Origin: Achromobacter sp. HZ34
GTDB taxonomy: Bacteria > Pseudomonadota > Gammaproteobacteria > Burkholderiales > Burkholderiaceae_B
Direction of reading: 5' to 3'
Assembly (NCBI RefSeq): GCF_002209485.1
Contig: NZ_NJIX01000001.1
Span: 868,001 to 932,000, forward strand
DNA: 64,000 nt
In this document: positions 34,625 to 43,110 of the stretch, one piece after another
How positions within the stretch are numbered: position 1 is the first letter of the stretch
Layout: each line of letters begins with the position of its first letter
The notes under the pieces: generated by a model
What the model was told of the DNA's origin: nothing
Seen by the model: the letters and a program-made list of their open reading frames with translations, nothing else
Database searches by the model: none
Translations under genes and position numbers: made by a program

Positions 34625-35728
34625 ATGAATTCGACCACCCTGCATCACCGTACCTTCCTTACCCTGCTGGTTGCCGTATCCATCGCGTTCTGCTGGATAC
34701 TCTTCCCCTACTACGGCGCCATCTTCTGGGGCACCATACTTGCCATCATCTTCGCGCCCATGCAGCGGCGGCTGGTGGCCAGGCTGGGCAAGCGGCGCAA
34801 TCTGGCCGCGCTCATCACCCTCCTGCTATGTATCGTGCTGGCCATTCTGCCGGTGGTGGTCATCACCGGCTCGCTGGTGCAGGAAGGGGCCGTGCTGTAC
34901 CAGCAGGTCAAGTCCGGCAACCTGAATTTCGGCAACTACTTCCAGCAGGCGATGGCCGCCCTGCCGCCCTCCGTTCACAGTCTGCTGGACCGCTACGACC
35001 TGTCCGACATCAGCAGCCTGCAGGACAAGCTGAGCTCCGGCGCGATGCAGGCCAGCCAGTTCCTGGCCACCAAGGCCTTCAGCATCGGCCAGGACACGTT
35101 CCAGTTCGTCATCAGCTTCGGCATCATGCTCTATCTGCTGTTCTTCCTGTTGCGCGACGGCAGTACGCTGGCGCGCCGGGTGACGCAGGCGATTCCCATG
35201 AGCGAGGCCTACAAGCAGCATCTGGCGCGCAAGTTCACGACGGTGATCCGCGCCACCGTCAAGGGTAACGTCGCCGTGGCGGCGACGCAGGGCCTGCTGG
35301 GCGGCCTCGCATTCTGGGTGCTGGGCATCCAGGGCGCCCTGCTGTGGGGCGTGTTGATGGGTTTCCTGTCGCTGCTGCCGGCCGTGGGCGCGGCGCTGAT
35401 CTGGGTGCCGGTGGCCGCCTACTTCCTGCTGACCGGCGCGCTGTGGCAAGGCATAGGCTTGACCGCTTTCTGCGTGCTGGTCATCGGCATGGTGGACAAC
35501 ATCCTGCGGCCCCTCCTGGTGGGCAAGGACACCAAGCTGCCCGATTGGCTGATCCTGATTTCCACGCTGGGAGGCATGGCGCTGTTCGGCCTGAACGGCT
35601 TCGTCATCGGCCCCCTGGTGGCGGCGCTGTTCACCGCCGTATGGGACCTGTTCGCCTCGAACGGCGAAGCGCTGCCCTCGGGCGAAACGCTGGACGTCGG
35701 CGCCATGCCGCCGCCCGACGAGAAATAA
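34625..35728 (+). CDS. AI-2E family (TqsA-like) membrane protein
   Basis: A 367-residue permease-fold protein with about eight membrane helices. N-terminal paired helices (IFWGTILAIIFAPMQRRLVARLG), FGIMLYLLFFLLRDG, and the C-terminal IGMVDNILRPLLVGKDTKLPDWLILISTLGGMALFGLNGFVIGPLVAALF are typical of the AI-2E/UPF0118 family. Members have been linked to autoinducer-2, indole or sodium-proton exchange. The substrate here is undetermined. The ORF stands alone. Confidence 0.9.
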   Translation: MNSTTLHHRTFLTLLVAVSIAFCWILFPYYGAIFWGTILAIIFAPMQRRLVARLGKRRNLAALITLLLCIVLAILPVVVITGSLVQEGAVLYQQVKSGNLNFGNYFQQAMAALPPSVHSLLDRYDLSDISSLQDKLSSGAMQASQFLATKAFSIGQDTFQFVISFGIMLYLLFFLLRDGSTLARRVTQAIPMSEAYKQHLARKFTTVIRATVKGNVAVAATQGLLGGLAFWVLGIQGALLWGVLMGFLSLLPAVGAALIWVPVAAYFLLTGALWQGIGLTAFCVLVIGMVDNILRPLLVGKDTKLPDWLILISTLGGMALFGLNGFVIGPLVAALFTAVWDLFASNGEALPSGETLDVGAMPPPDEK

Positions 35729-35801
35729 GGCCGCCACCCCGGACTGGCCGGCCGGAGCATGCCCACGACTGGGCACGCCCCGGCTTATGCAGCGTTATCG
35801 C

Positions 35802-36704
35802 CTACGCCTGCCAGGGGAAGTCGATGAGGTCGCCGTACAGGCGCCGCAAGGTGGCCTTGACCTCGGGCGATTGCTGGTAGATGCCGATGAACTTCAGCAG
35901 GCGCGCATCCTCCGCCCGATTGGGCAGCGTCACCCAGCGGATGGCGTAGCGCCGCACATTGGCGGGGTCGTTGTTGTCGAAGGCCAGGCCGTCCTTTTCG
36001 TCAAGGCCGCCATGCTTGGCGAAGGTCGTGTAGGTGACCGATGCGGTGACATCGTCGAAGGTGCGCGAAGCCTGCGAGCCTTCGATGGACACGAACTTGA
36101 GCTTGTGCGGATTGTCCGTGACGTCAAGCAAGGTAGCTTTCTCCGCCACGCCCTCTTTCAGCCGGATCAGGCCCATGGCCTGCAACAGCAGTAGCGCGCG
36201 GCCCGTGTTCACCGGGTCGGCCGGGATGCCGATGGAAGCGCCATGCGGCATGGCGTCGCCGCGCTTGAGCTTCTTCGAGAACAGCCCGATGGTGGTCGAA
36301 TAGCCATAGGCGATCGGCACCAGGTTCTGGCCGCGGCTCTTGTTGAACAGGTCGAGAAAAGGCGCATGCTGGAAATAATTGACGTCCAGCGAGCCCTCGG
36401 CCACGCCCACATTGGGCATCACCCAATCGGCCAGCTCGACCAGCTTGGCCTGCACGCCCTGCGCGCGCGCCTGGTCGATGGCGATTTCGGTGGCCTCGTT
36501 GGCCACACTGGGAATCACACCGATGCGCAGGGGCGCGTTCTGCGCCAGCGCCAGCCGGGACGCGCCCAGCAGGGGCAAGGCGGCAGCCGCGCCCATGGCG
36601 GTCAGCAGGCTGCGCCGCGTGGGTTGTACGACTCGCTGTACAACCCGCTGCACAAGCTGCGTCTCCGGCTGCTGCATGGGCTGGACCCGACGATCCTGCT
36701 TCAT
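35802..36704 (-). CDS. metQ: MetQ/NlpA-type ABC substrate-binding protein
   Basis: A 300-residue binding protein with a PTRRSLLTAMGAAAALPLLGASRLALA leader (twin-arginine-like or Sec) and the NlpA core: LRIGVIPSVANE, WVMPNVGVAEGSLDVNYFQHAPFLDLF, GASIGIPADPVNTGRALLLLQAMGLIRL. The family binds methionine and related amino acids for MetNI importers, but no metN or metI is present. Before the signal lie QRVV tandem repeats. Its ATG overlaps the stop of the carbonic anhydrase gene (ATGA), so the two are translationally coupled. The ligand might differ from methionine. Confidence 0.82.
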   Translation of the reverse strand: MKQDRRVQPMQQPETQLVQRVVQRVVQPTRRSLLTAMGAAAALPLLGASRLALAQNAPLRIGVIPSVANEATEIAIDQARAQGVQAKLVELADWVMPNVGVAEGSLDVNYFQHAPFLDLFNKSRGQNLVPIAYGYSTTIGLFSKKLKRGDAMPHGASIGIPADPVNTGRALLLLQAMGLIRLKEGVAEKATLLDVTDNPHKLKFVSIEGSQASRTFDDVTASVTYTTFAKHGGLDEKDGLAFDNNDPANVRRYAIRWVTLPNRAEDARLLKFIGIYQQSPEVKATLRRLYGDLIDFPWQA

Positions 36705-37375
36705 GCGCCCTCGCTGTCCTGCGGCACGGGGGTATCGCCGCAGGGATGGAATTCGCCGGTGGCGGGATCACGCACGAACAGCAGGCCGGTGGCCACGCCG
36801 AAATACGCGCCATGCAGTTCCAATTCGCCACGCTGCACGCGCTGGCGGATATAAGGGAACGTCATCAGGTTGTGCAGGCTGTGTTCGACCACGGCCAGTT
36901 CCAGCAGGCGCAAGTCGCCGGCGCGGTCCTTGCCGGTGAAATTCAGCTGGTTGGCGGTGCCGCTGATCTGCGACATCCACTTGCCGATGAAATCGCCCTT
37001 CGCCAGGGGTTCGGCGTCGTCGTAGTAGGAACGGATGCCGCCGCAGGAGGCGTGGCCCATCACCACGATGTGCTTCACGTTCAAGCCGTTGACGGCGAAT
37101 TCGATGGCCGAGCTGGTGCCGTGGTAGTGCGAGTCGGGCTCGTAAGGCGGCACCAGGTTGGCGACGTTGCGCAGCACGAACATCTCGCCGGGGCCGGCGT
37201 CGAAAATCAGTTCGGGCGCTACGCGCGAGTCACAGCAGCCGATCACCATGATTTCCGGATTCTGGCCCTTTTCGGCCAATTGACGGAAACGGGTGCGTTC
37301 GTCGGGGAACCGGCCGGTAAGGAAGGCCTGGTAGCCGGAGGAAAGACGATCGGGAAAGGAAGGACTGTTATTCAT
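36701..37375 (-). CDS. Beta-class carbonic anhydrase
   Basis: A 224-residue enzyme interconverting CO2 and bicarbonate. Zinc ligands and the catalytic dyad are seen in VIGCCDSRVAPELIF and VMGHASCGGIRSYY, with VLRNVANLVPPYE between. There is no signal peptide, so it should be cytoplasmic. ATG 37375 is preceded by AAAGGTCACCGCT. It is the first gene of a two-gene unit with metQ. Confidence 0.92.
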   Translation of the reverse strand: MNNSPSFPDRLSSGYQAFLTGRFPDERTRFRQLAEKGQNPEIMVIGCCDSRVAPELIFDAGPGEMFVLRNVANLVPPYEPDSHYHGTSSAIEFAVNGLNVKHIVVMGHASCGGIRSYYDDAEPLAKGDFIGKWMSQISGTANQLNFTGKDRAGDLRLLELAVVEHSLHNLMTFPYIRQRVQRGELELHGAYFGVATGLLFVRDPATGEFHPCGDTPVPQDSEGA

Positions 37376-37494
37376 AGCGGTGACCTTTGAATTGGACCCG
37401 GAGGTACCAGATGGACCGCATTTTACCGGTCCGCTCGTCAAGGCGCCGCAAAAGCCGGCGTGGCGAGCAGGGTTGCCGGCCGTAAAATCGCCGG

Positions 37495-38253
37495 ATGCCA
37501 CCCGACATCCCCATCGACGCTGAGCAGCGCGCCTGCCCGGACACCGCGCCGGCGCGTGATGGCGCGCGGGCGCAGCCAGCCGCGTCCGGCAGTGGCCAAC
37601 GCAGCGGCCACCTGTTTGGCGATCCCGATGACGAGGCACCCTGGGAGGAGGCCATCGCGCCGGGCGCGGTGCTGTTGCGCCGCCATGCCAGTGCCCAGGC
37701 CGAAGCGCTGCTGGCCGCCGCGCGCCAGGTGGTCGCCACGGCACCGCTGCGCCATCTGGTCACGCCGGGCGGCAAGACCATGTCGGTAGCCATGACCAAT
37801 TGCGGTGACTGGGGCTGGGTATCGGACCGGCGCGGGTATCGTTACGACCCGGTCGATCCTGCCAGCGGCCGTCCCTGGCCGCCCATGCCGGATATTTTCC
37901 TGGAAGTGGCACGGGGTGCCGCCGAGCGGGCCGGCTACCCGGGGTTCGCGCCGCAGGCCTGCCTGATGAACCTGTACCGCCCCGGCACCCGGCTGACCTT
38001 GCACCAGGACCGCGACGAACTGGACCTGGCCGCGCCCATCGTGTCCGTGTCGCTGGGTCTGCCGGCGATTTTCCTGTTCGGCGGCCTGCAACGCAGCGAC
38101 CGCACGCGGCGCTTTCCCTTGCACCATGGCGACGTCGCCGTCTGGGGCGGTCCCTCGCGCCTTGCCTTCCACGGCATCGCGCCCCTGGCCGAAGGCCATC
38201 ATCCCGCGACCGGATCGGTACGCGTCAACCTGACATTCCGCAAGACACGTTGA
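37495..38253 (+). CDS. alkB: Alpha-ketoglutarate-dependent DNA repair dioxygenase AlkB
   Basis: A 252-residue AlkB protein that oxidatively removes methyl lesions from DNA and RNA bases. The iron ligands are in LHQDRDELDLAAPIVSVSLG and the later FHGIAPLAEGHHP, and the 2-oxoglutarate-binding Arg pair in RVNLTFRKTR closes the protein. WRWVSDRxGYRY-like GWVSDRRGYRYD forms the nucleotide lid. The N-terminal 50 residues are Ala/Asp-rich and not conserved, so a later start is possible. No ada gene is adjacent. Confidence 0.9.
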   Translation: MPPDIPIDAEQRACPDTAPARDGARAQPAASGSGQRSGHLFGDPDDEAPWEEAIAPGAVLLRRHASAQAEALLAAARQVVATAPLRHLVTPGGKTMSVAMTNCGDWGWVSDRRGYRYDPVDPASGRPWPPMPDIFLEVARGAAERAGYPGFAPQACLMNLYRPGTRLTLHQDRDELDLAAPIVSVSLGLPAIFLFGGLQRSDRTRRFPLHHGDVAVWGGPSRLAFHGIAPLAEGHHPATGSVRVNLTFRKTR

Positions 38254-38351
38254 CAGGCCGACCCGCCACTGACCGATAGTCCGATAACCTGCCGGACGTC
38301 CCGACCACGATGCCGGCGAAGGCGCCCTGGGCGCCATTCCCCGACGCTCGG

Positions 38352-39266
38352 TCACCCGCGCGGGTGATGCTGCGAATGCAGCGTCTTCAATCGTTCTCGC
38401 GCGACGTGGGTGTAGATCTGCGTGGTGGAGATGTCCGCATGCCCCAGCAGCAGTTGCACCACCCGCAGGTCGGCGCCGTGATTCACCAGGTGCGTGGCGA
38501 AGGCGTGCCGCAGCACGTGCGGCGAAATGGGCGCGTGGATATCCGCCTCTTTCGCATAGCGCCCGACGATCAGCCAGAAGTTCTGGCGATGCATGCCCTC
38601 CCCCCGCACCGTCAGGAACAGCGCATCCGACGGCCGCCCCTTGGACAGCAGCGGCCGCGCCTCGCGGACATAACGGTCGACCCAATGCGCGGCCTCGGCG
38701 CCCAATGGCACCAGGCGGTCCTTGCCGCCCTTGCCGCCGACCACCCGCACTACCCCTTCGTTCAGGTTGACGTCCAGCAGCCCCAGTCCGACCAGCTCGG
38801 ACACGCGCAAGCCGGTGGCATACAGCGTTTCCATCATGGCCTTGTCGCGCAGTCCCAGTTCCGTCAACGGTTGGGGCGCGGCCAGCAAGGCGTCCACCTG
38901 CGCTTCGCTCAGGGTCTTGGGGCTGCGCATGGGTTGCCGGGCCGAGCGCACCGCCAGGCAGGGATCCTGCGCCACCCGGTGCTCGCGCATGGCCCATTGG
39001 AAGTATCGGCGCAACGCGGCCAGGCGGCGGTTGGCCGTGGTCGGCCGCGTGTCGCGATGGACCGCGGCGAACCAGGCCTCGATATCGCCCCCTTCAGCCT
39101 GCGTCAGGCCCCGGCCCGCGTGGCCGCGCAACCAGACGTCGAAGCTGGCCAGGTCGCTCCGGTAGGCATTCAGGGTATTGCGCGCCAGGCCGTCCTCCAG
39201 CCACAGCGCATCGAGAAAATCCGCGATGCCTGGATCGACGTCCGTACGGCTTTGAATGGAATCCAT
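38352..39266 (-). CDS. xerD: Site-specific tyrosine recombinase XerD
   Basis: A 304-residue recombinase for chromosome dimer resolution at dif. The N-terminal SAM-like core-binding domain (FLDALWLEDGLARNTLNAYRSDLASF) precedes the catalytic domain: LYATGLRVSELVGL (Arg), HVLRHAFATHLVNHGADLRVVQLLLGH (His-x2-Arg and His) and STTQIYTHV (nucleophile Tyr). Length and motifs match housekeeping XerD rather than a phage integrase. The ATG at 39266 shares a base with the stop of the DedA-rhodanese gene (TGATG). Confidence 0.93.
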   Translation of the reverse strand: MDSIQSRTDVDPGIADFLDALWLEDGLARNTLNAYRSDLASFDVWLRGHAGRGLTQAEGGDIEAWFAAVHRDTRPTTANRRLAALRRYFQWAMREHRVAQDPCLAVRSARQPMRSPKTLSEAQVDALLAAPQPLTELGLRDKAMMETLYATGLRVSELVGLGLLDVNLNEGVVRVVGGKGGKDRLVPLGAEAAHWVDRYVREARPLLSKGRPSDALFLTVRGEGMHRQNFWLIVGRYAKEADIHAPISPHVLRHAFATHLVNHGADLRVVQLLLGHADISTTQIYTHVARERLKTLHSQHHPRG

Positions 39267-40237
39267 CAAGCGGCTGGCGCCGCATTCGCGCCGGCGTCAT
39301 TGTCGTTGGCGGCCTGCGCGCTTTGGCTGCGCGCCAGCCAGGCGTTGTAGCCGCCCGCCAGCGCCCAGGTATTGCGGTAGCCGGCCTTGTGCAGCTTGGC
39401 GGCCAGCACGGCGGCGGAGATTTCATCCGGGCAGGCGCAATACACGACGATGCGCGCGTCCAGAGGCCACGCATGCGGGTGGGTATTGATGGGATCGTGC
39501 GGATCGAACATGACGGCGCCCGGCAAGGGGTTCTCGCCGCCGGCCCGCACGTCCAGCAACACCACGTCGCAGCCGTCTTCCTTCGCGGTCTGCCAGGCAT
39601 CCAGCTCATCCAGCGTCACGCGGGGCACGTGGCTCAGGCGTGCCACCGTGAAGCGGCGGCGGAAGATGCGATAGGTCAGGTACAAGGCCAGCGCCACGCC
39701 CACCACGCCCAGGCCATAAGCGCCATAGCGGCCCAGCGCGTCCAGCACCTGCGCCAGCATGTCGTTGAAGACCGCGCCGATGACCATGGCCGAACCCGCC
39801 CACAGCAGGGTGCCGGCACCGTCGAAAGCCAGGAAGCGGCGCATCGGCAGGCGCGTCAGGCCGGACATCACCGTGGACAAGGCGCTGGCGCCCGGCAGGA
39901 ACTTGGCCACCAGCAGGATGGCCGGGCCGGTGCGCAGATAGAGCGACTGCGTCTGGCGAATGCAGGAATCGCGCGACAGCGACACGCGGCACACCGTGCC
40001 CAGCAGGCCCCCGCCGTAGCGCCTGCCGCCGTAGTACCAGGCGGTGTCGGCGATCAGGCTGCCTGCCAGGGCGGCGAACAGCACCGCCTGCCAGGACATG
40101 TCGTGATGCACGATCATGGCGCCGGCCACGATCAGGATGGGATAGGCCGGCAGCGGCAGCCCCGCCTGCTCCAGCAGGACGTTGGCGAAAACCAGCAGCG
40201 GCCCGTACGTTTGCAACAGGGTCTGGATGTCTTTCAC
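39266..40237 (-). CDS. DedA family membrane protein fused to a rhodanese domain
   Basis: A 323-residue fusion. Residues 1-200 are a DedA/SNARE-associated membrane protein (LLEQAGLPLPAYPILIVAGAMI, GSLIADTAWYYGGRRYGG, LVAKFLPGASALSTVMSG). DedA proteins are implicated in phospholipid flipping and proton-dependent homeostasis. Residues about 215-310 are a rhodanese domain (VVLLDVRAGGENPLPGAVMFDP) with an active-site Cys in VYCACPDE. The GTG at 40237 is chosen for the GAGATC ribosome site and the family N-terminus. It is translationally coupled to xerD. Confidence 0.85.
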   Translation of the reverse strand: MKDIQTLLQTYGPLLVFANVLLEQAGLPLPAYPILIVAGAMIVHHDMSWQAVLFAALAGSLIADTAWYYGGRRYGGGLLGTVCRVSLSRDSCIRQTQSLYLRTGPAILLVAKFLPGASALSTVMSGLTRLPMRRFLAFDGAGTLLWAGSAMVIGAVFNDMLAQVLDALGRYGAYGLGVVGVALALYLTYRIFRRRFTVARLSHVPRVTLDELDAWQTAKEDGCDVVLLDVRAGGENPLPGAVMFDPHDPINTHPHAWPLDARIVVYCACPDEISAAVLAAKLHKAGYRNTWALAGGYNAWLARSQSAQAANDNDAGANAAPAA

Positions 40238-40347
40238 AGCGATCTCGATGTTCTTCAGTGCAATGCCGGCGGCGGGAGCCAGGGAGCAGCCCGCGCCAAC
40301 GAAAGTCGGCCTGGCCGCCCTGGGGGCCGGCTCTCCGGCTCTCCGGC

Positions 40348-40394
40348 AATCCGACGATCCGACGATCCGACGATCCGGCGATCCGGCGATCCGG
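40348..40394. repeat. Nine-base tandem repeat in a divergent promoter region
   Basis: About five units of CGATCCGAC drifting to CGATCCGGC lie between the DedA-rhodanese and metallophosphoesterase genes, about 110 bases from each start. Copy-number change would alter promoter spacing. Confidence 0.8.
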
Positions 40395-40506
40395 TGCGCG
40401 GGCGGCACGGCGGTCCCGTCCGAGCGCGGCACGCCGCCACCATACCGCATAATTGGGGGCACGCCGATGGATTTTCAATCGGCAATCCATTTGAGCAGGG
40501 AGCGCC

Positions 40507-41661
40507 ATGCGCCGCTACATCTTCCTCATCCGTATCATCTTCGTCGGGGTCCTGGCTCATGCCTATGTCGGGGCGCGCCTGATCCCCGACGCCCCCATCA
40601 GCCCGGCCGCACAGTGGGCCGCCGTCGCTTTCCTGGTGCTGTCCTGCCTGGTGATTCCGGCCGGCTTCCTCAGCCGCCGCCTGCCGCGCCGCCTGTCCGA
40701 AGGGTTCGGCTGGATAGGCCTGCTGCTGATGGGGTATTTCTCATCGCTGTTCGTGCTGACCTTGCTGCGCGATCTGCTGTTGCTGGCCATATGGGTAACC
40801 GGCGCCGCATCCGGGCGCGCCCTGCCCGGCGCCGGTACGCTGGCCGAGACCGCCATTGCCGTGCCCCTGCTGGCGCTGTGCAGCAGCCTGGTCGGCCTGT
40901 ACAACGCGCGGCGGCGGGCGCCGGTGCGGTCGGTGGACGTGCCGATCGCCGGGCTGCCGGCCGGGTTGCAGGGTTTCACCATTGCGCAGATCACCGACGT
41001 GCACGTGGGTCCGACCATCAAGGGCCGTTACGTCGATGCCATCGTGGACGCCGTCAATGCCCTGCAGGCCGATCTGATCGCCGTCACCGGCGACGTGGTG
41101 GACGGCAGCGTGGCGCGCCTGGCGGCCCATACCCGGCCGCTGGGGCGGCTGCAGGCAAGGCATGGTGCCTACCTGGTGACCGGCAACCACGAGTATTACT
41201 CCGGCGCCGACGCCTGGGTGGCGGAATTCGAGCGCCTGGGTTTGAACGTGCTGTTGAACCGCCACGTGGTGATCGACCACGCGGGGGCGCGGCTGGTGGT
41301 CGCCGGCGTGACGGACTACGGTGCCGGCGCCTACGATCCGGCGCAGGAAAGCGATCCGGCCAAGGCACTCGCTGGCGCGCCGGCTGACGCCAATGTGCGG
41401 ATCCTGCTGGCGCACCAGCCCCGCACGGCGTTTGCCGCCGAACCGGTGGGATATACGCTGCAGCTGTCCGGCCATACGCATGGGGGCCAGTTCCTGCCGT
41501 GGAATTTCTTCGTACGGCTGCAGCAGCCTTTTACTGCCGGTCTGCGGCGGCTGGGGCGGCTATGGGTCTATACCAGCCGCGGCACCGGGTATTGGGGGCC
41601 GCCCAAGCGAATCGGCGCGCCTTCGGAGATTACGCATATCCGGCTGGTAGCAGCGCGCTGA
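40507..41661 (+). CDS. Membrane-anchored metallophosphoesterase
   Basis: A 384-residue protein with four N-terminal membrane helices (residues about 1-130) and a calcineurin-like phosphoesterase domain. Metal-binding motifs appear in order: ITDVHVG (D, H), GDVVDG (GD), GNHEYY (GNHE), AHQPR and SGHTHGGQF (GHxH). YkuE-type relatives are predicted phosphoesterases acting at the membrane, some of them on lipids. The substrate here is unknown. ATG 40507 follows CAGGGAGCGCC. Confidence 0.9.
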   Translation: MRRYIFLIRIIFVGVLAHAYVGARLIPDAPISPAAQWAAVAFLVLSCLVIPAGFLSRRLPRRLSEGFGWIGLLLMGYFSSLFVLTLLRDLLLLAIWVTGAASGRALPGAGTLAETAIAVPLLALCSSLVGLYNARRRAPVRSVDVPIAGLPAGLQGFTIAQITDVHVGPTIKGRYVDAIVDAVNALQADLIAVTGDVVDGSVARLAAHTRPLGRLQARHGAYLVTGNHEYYSGADAWVAEFERLGLNVLLNRHVVIDHAGARLVVAGVTDYGAGAYDPAQESDPAKALAGAPADANVRILLAHQPRTAFAAEPVGYTLQLSGHTHGGQFLPWNFFVRLQQPFTAGLRRLGRLWVYTSRGTGYWGPPKRIGAPSEITHIRLVAAR

Positions 41662-41696
41662 GAAAGAAGCGCGAGAACATCGATTCCACTTTTTCT

Positions 41697-43016
41697 TCAA
41701 TCCGCTTCCCCAGCGGGCGTGGTGGGCAGATGCAGCCGGCCGGTGTGATAGTCGTACCCGTAGACTTCACCGTAACGCCCCCACTCCACCGCCACCTTCA
41801 ACACCCGCTCGGCCTCGTCCGGCTTGAGGAATTCCTCCAGCATGTCGAGGAATTGCCGTTCGGGCAGTTCGCCCGTGCTTTCCTGCTCCAGTGAATGGCG
41901 GATATTGGCGGCCAGGGGGATCTGGGCCAGCAGATGGCGCCCGAACAGCTCCTGCCGCTCCTGCTGGTCGGCGGCGGCGTAATGGCGCCCGTTGGCCGTC
42001 AGGCTGATGTCGCCATGCTCGACCAGCGCCAATCCCAGCAGCCCCAAGGCCTCGTACACGGGGAACAGATCCTCGTCCGGCAGCCCGGCTTCCTCCGCCA
42101 GGCGCGGCAAATCGGCGCGGCCGTTGAGCGGCGGCTCGGCCAGCAACTCCAGCACTTCCTCCATGCGCCCGACGTTGGTATCGGGCAGCCGATAACCATG
42201 ATGCACTTCGGGCTCCGGCGCACCCGCCGCCGTTGCCGGCACCGGCCGCGCCGTCATCAGGCCGTAGACCTGGTCGACCAGTGCCCGCACTTCCGCCGAA
42301 TCGGCATTGCGCGGCCGCGGCAGATGCACGCGGATCTCGTCCCGCACCCGGCCCGGATCGCTGGCGAATATCAGGATGCGATCGGCCATCATCACCGCTT
42401 CCTCGATGTTGTGCGACACCACCAGGATGCCGCGCGTGCTGATGCGGCGCTCGTCCCACAGTTCCAGCATGTCGTCGCGCAGCGTCTCACCGGTCAGCAC
42501 GTCCAGGGCGGAAAAAGCTTCGTCCATCAGCAGCACGTCGGGATCGGTGGCCAAGGCCCGCGCGATACCCACGCGCTGGCGCATGCCGCCCGACAACTCG
42601 CGCGGCAAGGCGCCGCCGAAGCCGGCCAGGCCTATCAATTCCAACGCGGCCTCGGCACGCTGCTCGCGCTCGCTCAGCGGCACGCCCTGCGCCTCCAGGC
42701 CCAGGGCCACGTTCTGGCGCACCGTCAGCCACGGGAACAGCGCAAAGGACTGGAACACCATCGCCACGCCAGCGGCCGGCCCATACAGGGGCTGGCCGCG
42801 ATATTTCAATTGGCCCTGGTCGGCCGGAATCAGCCCGGCCATGATGCGTAACAGCGTCGACTTGCCCGAGCCGGATTTGCCCAGCAAGGCGACGATCTCG
42901 CCTTCGCGCAACTGGAAGTCGACATCCTCCAGCACCGAACGATTGGTGCCGTCGGCCGTCTGGAACATCTTGCTGACCCCGCTCAGGTCCAGCAGGAAAT
43001 TGGCTTTGCCGTTCAT
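41697..43016 (-). CDS. ABC transporter ATPase with AAA-associated C-terminal domain
   Basis: A 439-residue ATPase of the nitrate/sulfonate/taurine importer class. The nucleotide-binding domain (1-260) has Walker A LLGKSGSGKST, signature LSGGMRQRVGIARAL and Walker B VLLMDEAFSALD. The C-terminal 150 residues (NVGRMEEVLELLAEPPLNGRADLPRLAEE, then ERQELFGRHLLAQIPL) form the AAA-associated domain found on these ATPases, probably regulatory. The gene follows the fused permease by 94 bases. No binding protein is coded nearby. Confidence 0.87.
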   Translation of the reverse strand: MNGKANFLLDLSGVSKMFQTADGTNRSVLEDVDFQLREGEIVALLGKSGSGKSTLLRIMAGLIPADQGQLKYRGQPLYGPAAGVAMVFQSFALFPWLTVRQNVALGLEAQGVPLSEREQRAEAALELIGLAGFGGALPRELSGGMRQRVGIARALATDPDVLLMDEAFSALDVLTGETLRDDMLELWDERRISTRGILVVSHNIEEAVMMADRILIFASDPGRVRDEIRVHLPRPRNADSAEVRALVDQVYGLMTARPVPATAAGAPEPEVHHGYRLPDTNVGRMEEVLELLAEPPLNGRADLPRLAEEAGLPDEDLFPVYEALGLLGLALVEHGDISLTANGRHYAAADQQERQELFGRHLLAQIPLAANIRHSLEQESTGELPERQFLDMLEEFLKPDEAERVLKVAVEWGRYGEVYGYDYHTGRLHLPTTPAGEAD

Positions 43017-43110
43017 CGCCCTACTCCCTCGCCGGCGGCTCCACGAGCCACCGTGATATTCAATTTGTCGCTGCCGCACGCTGTGCGGTGTCTTGCTTTC
43101 GATGCCGCCA

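Noticed and set aside
38352-39266. Phage or island integrase
   Set aside because: Length and motifs match housekeeping XerD, and no attachment site, tRNA or phage gene is nearby.
40348-40394. CRISPR-like array
   Set aside because: The units are nine bases, contiguous and without spacers or cas genes.
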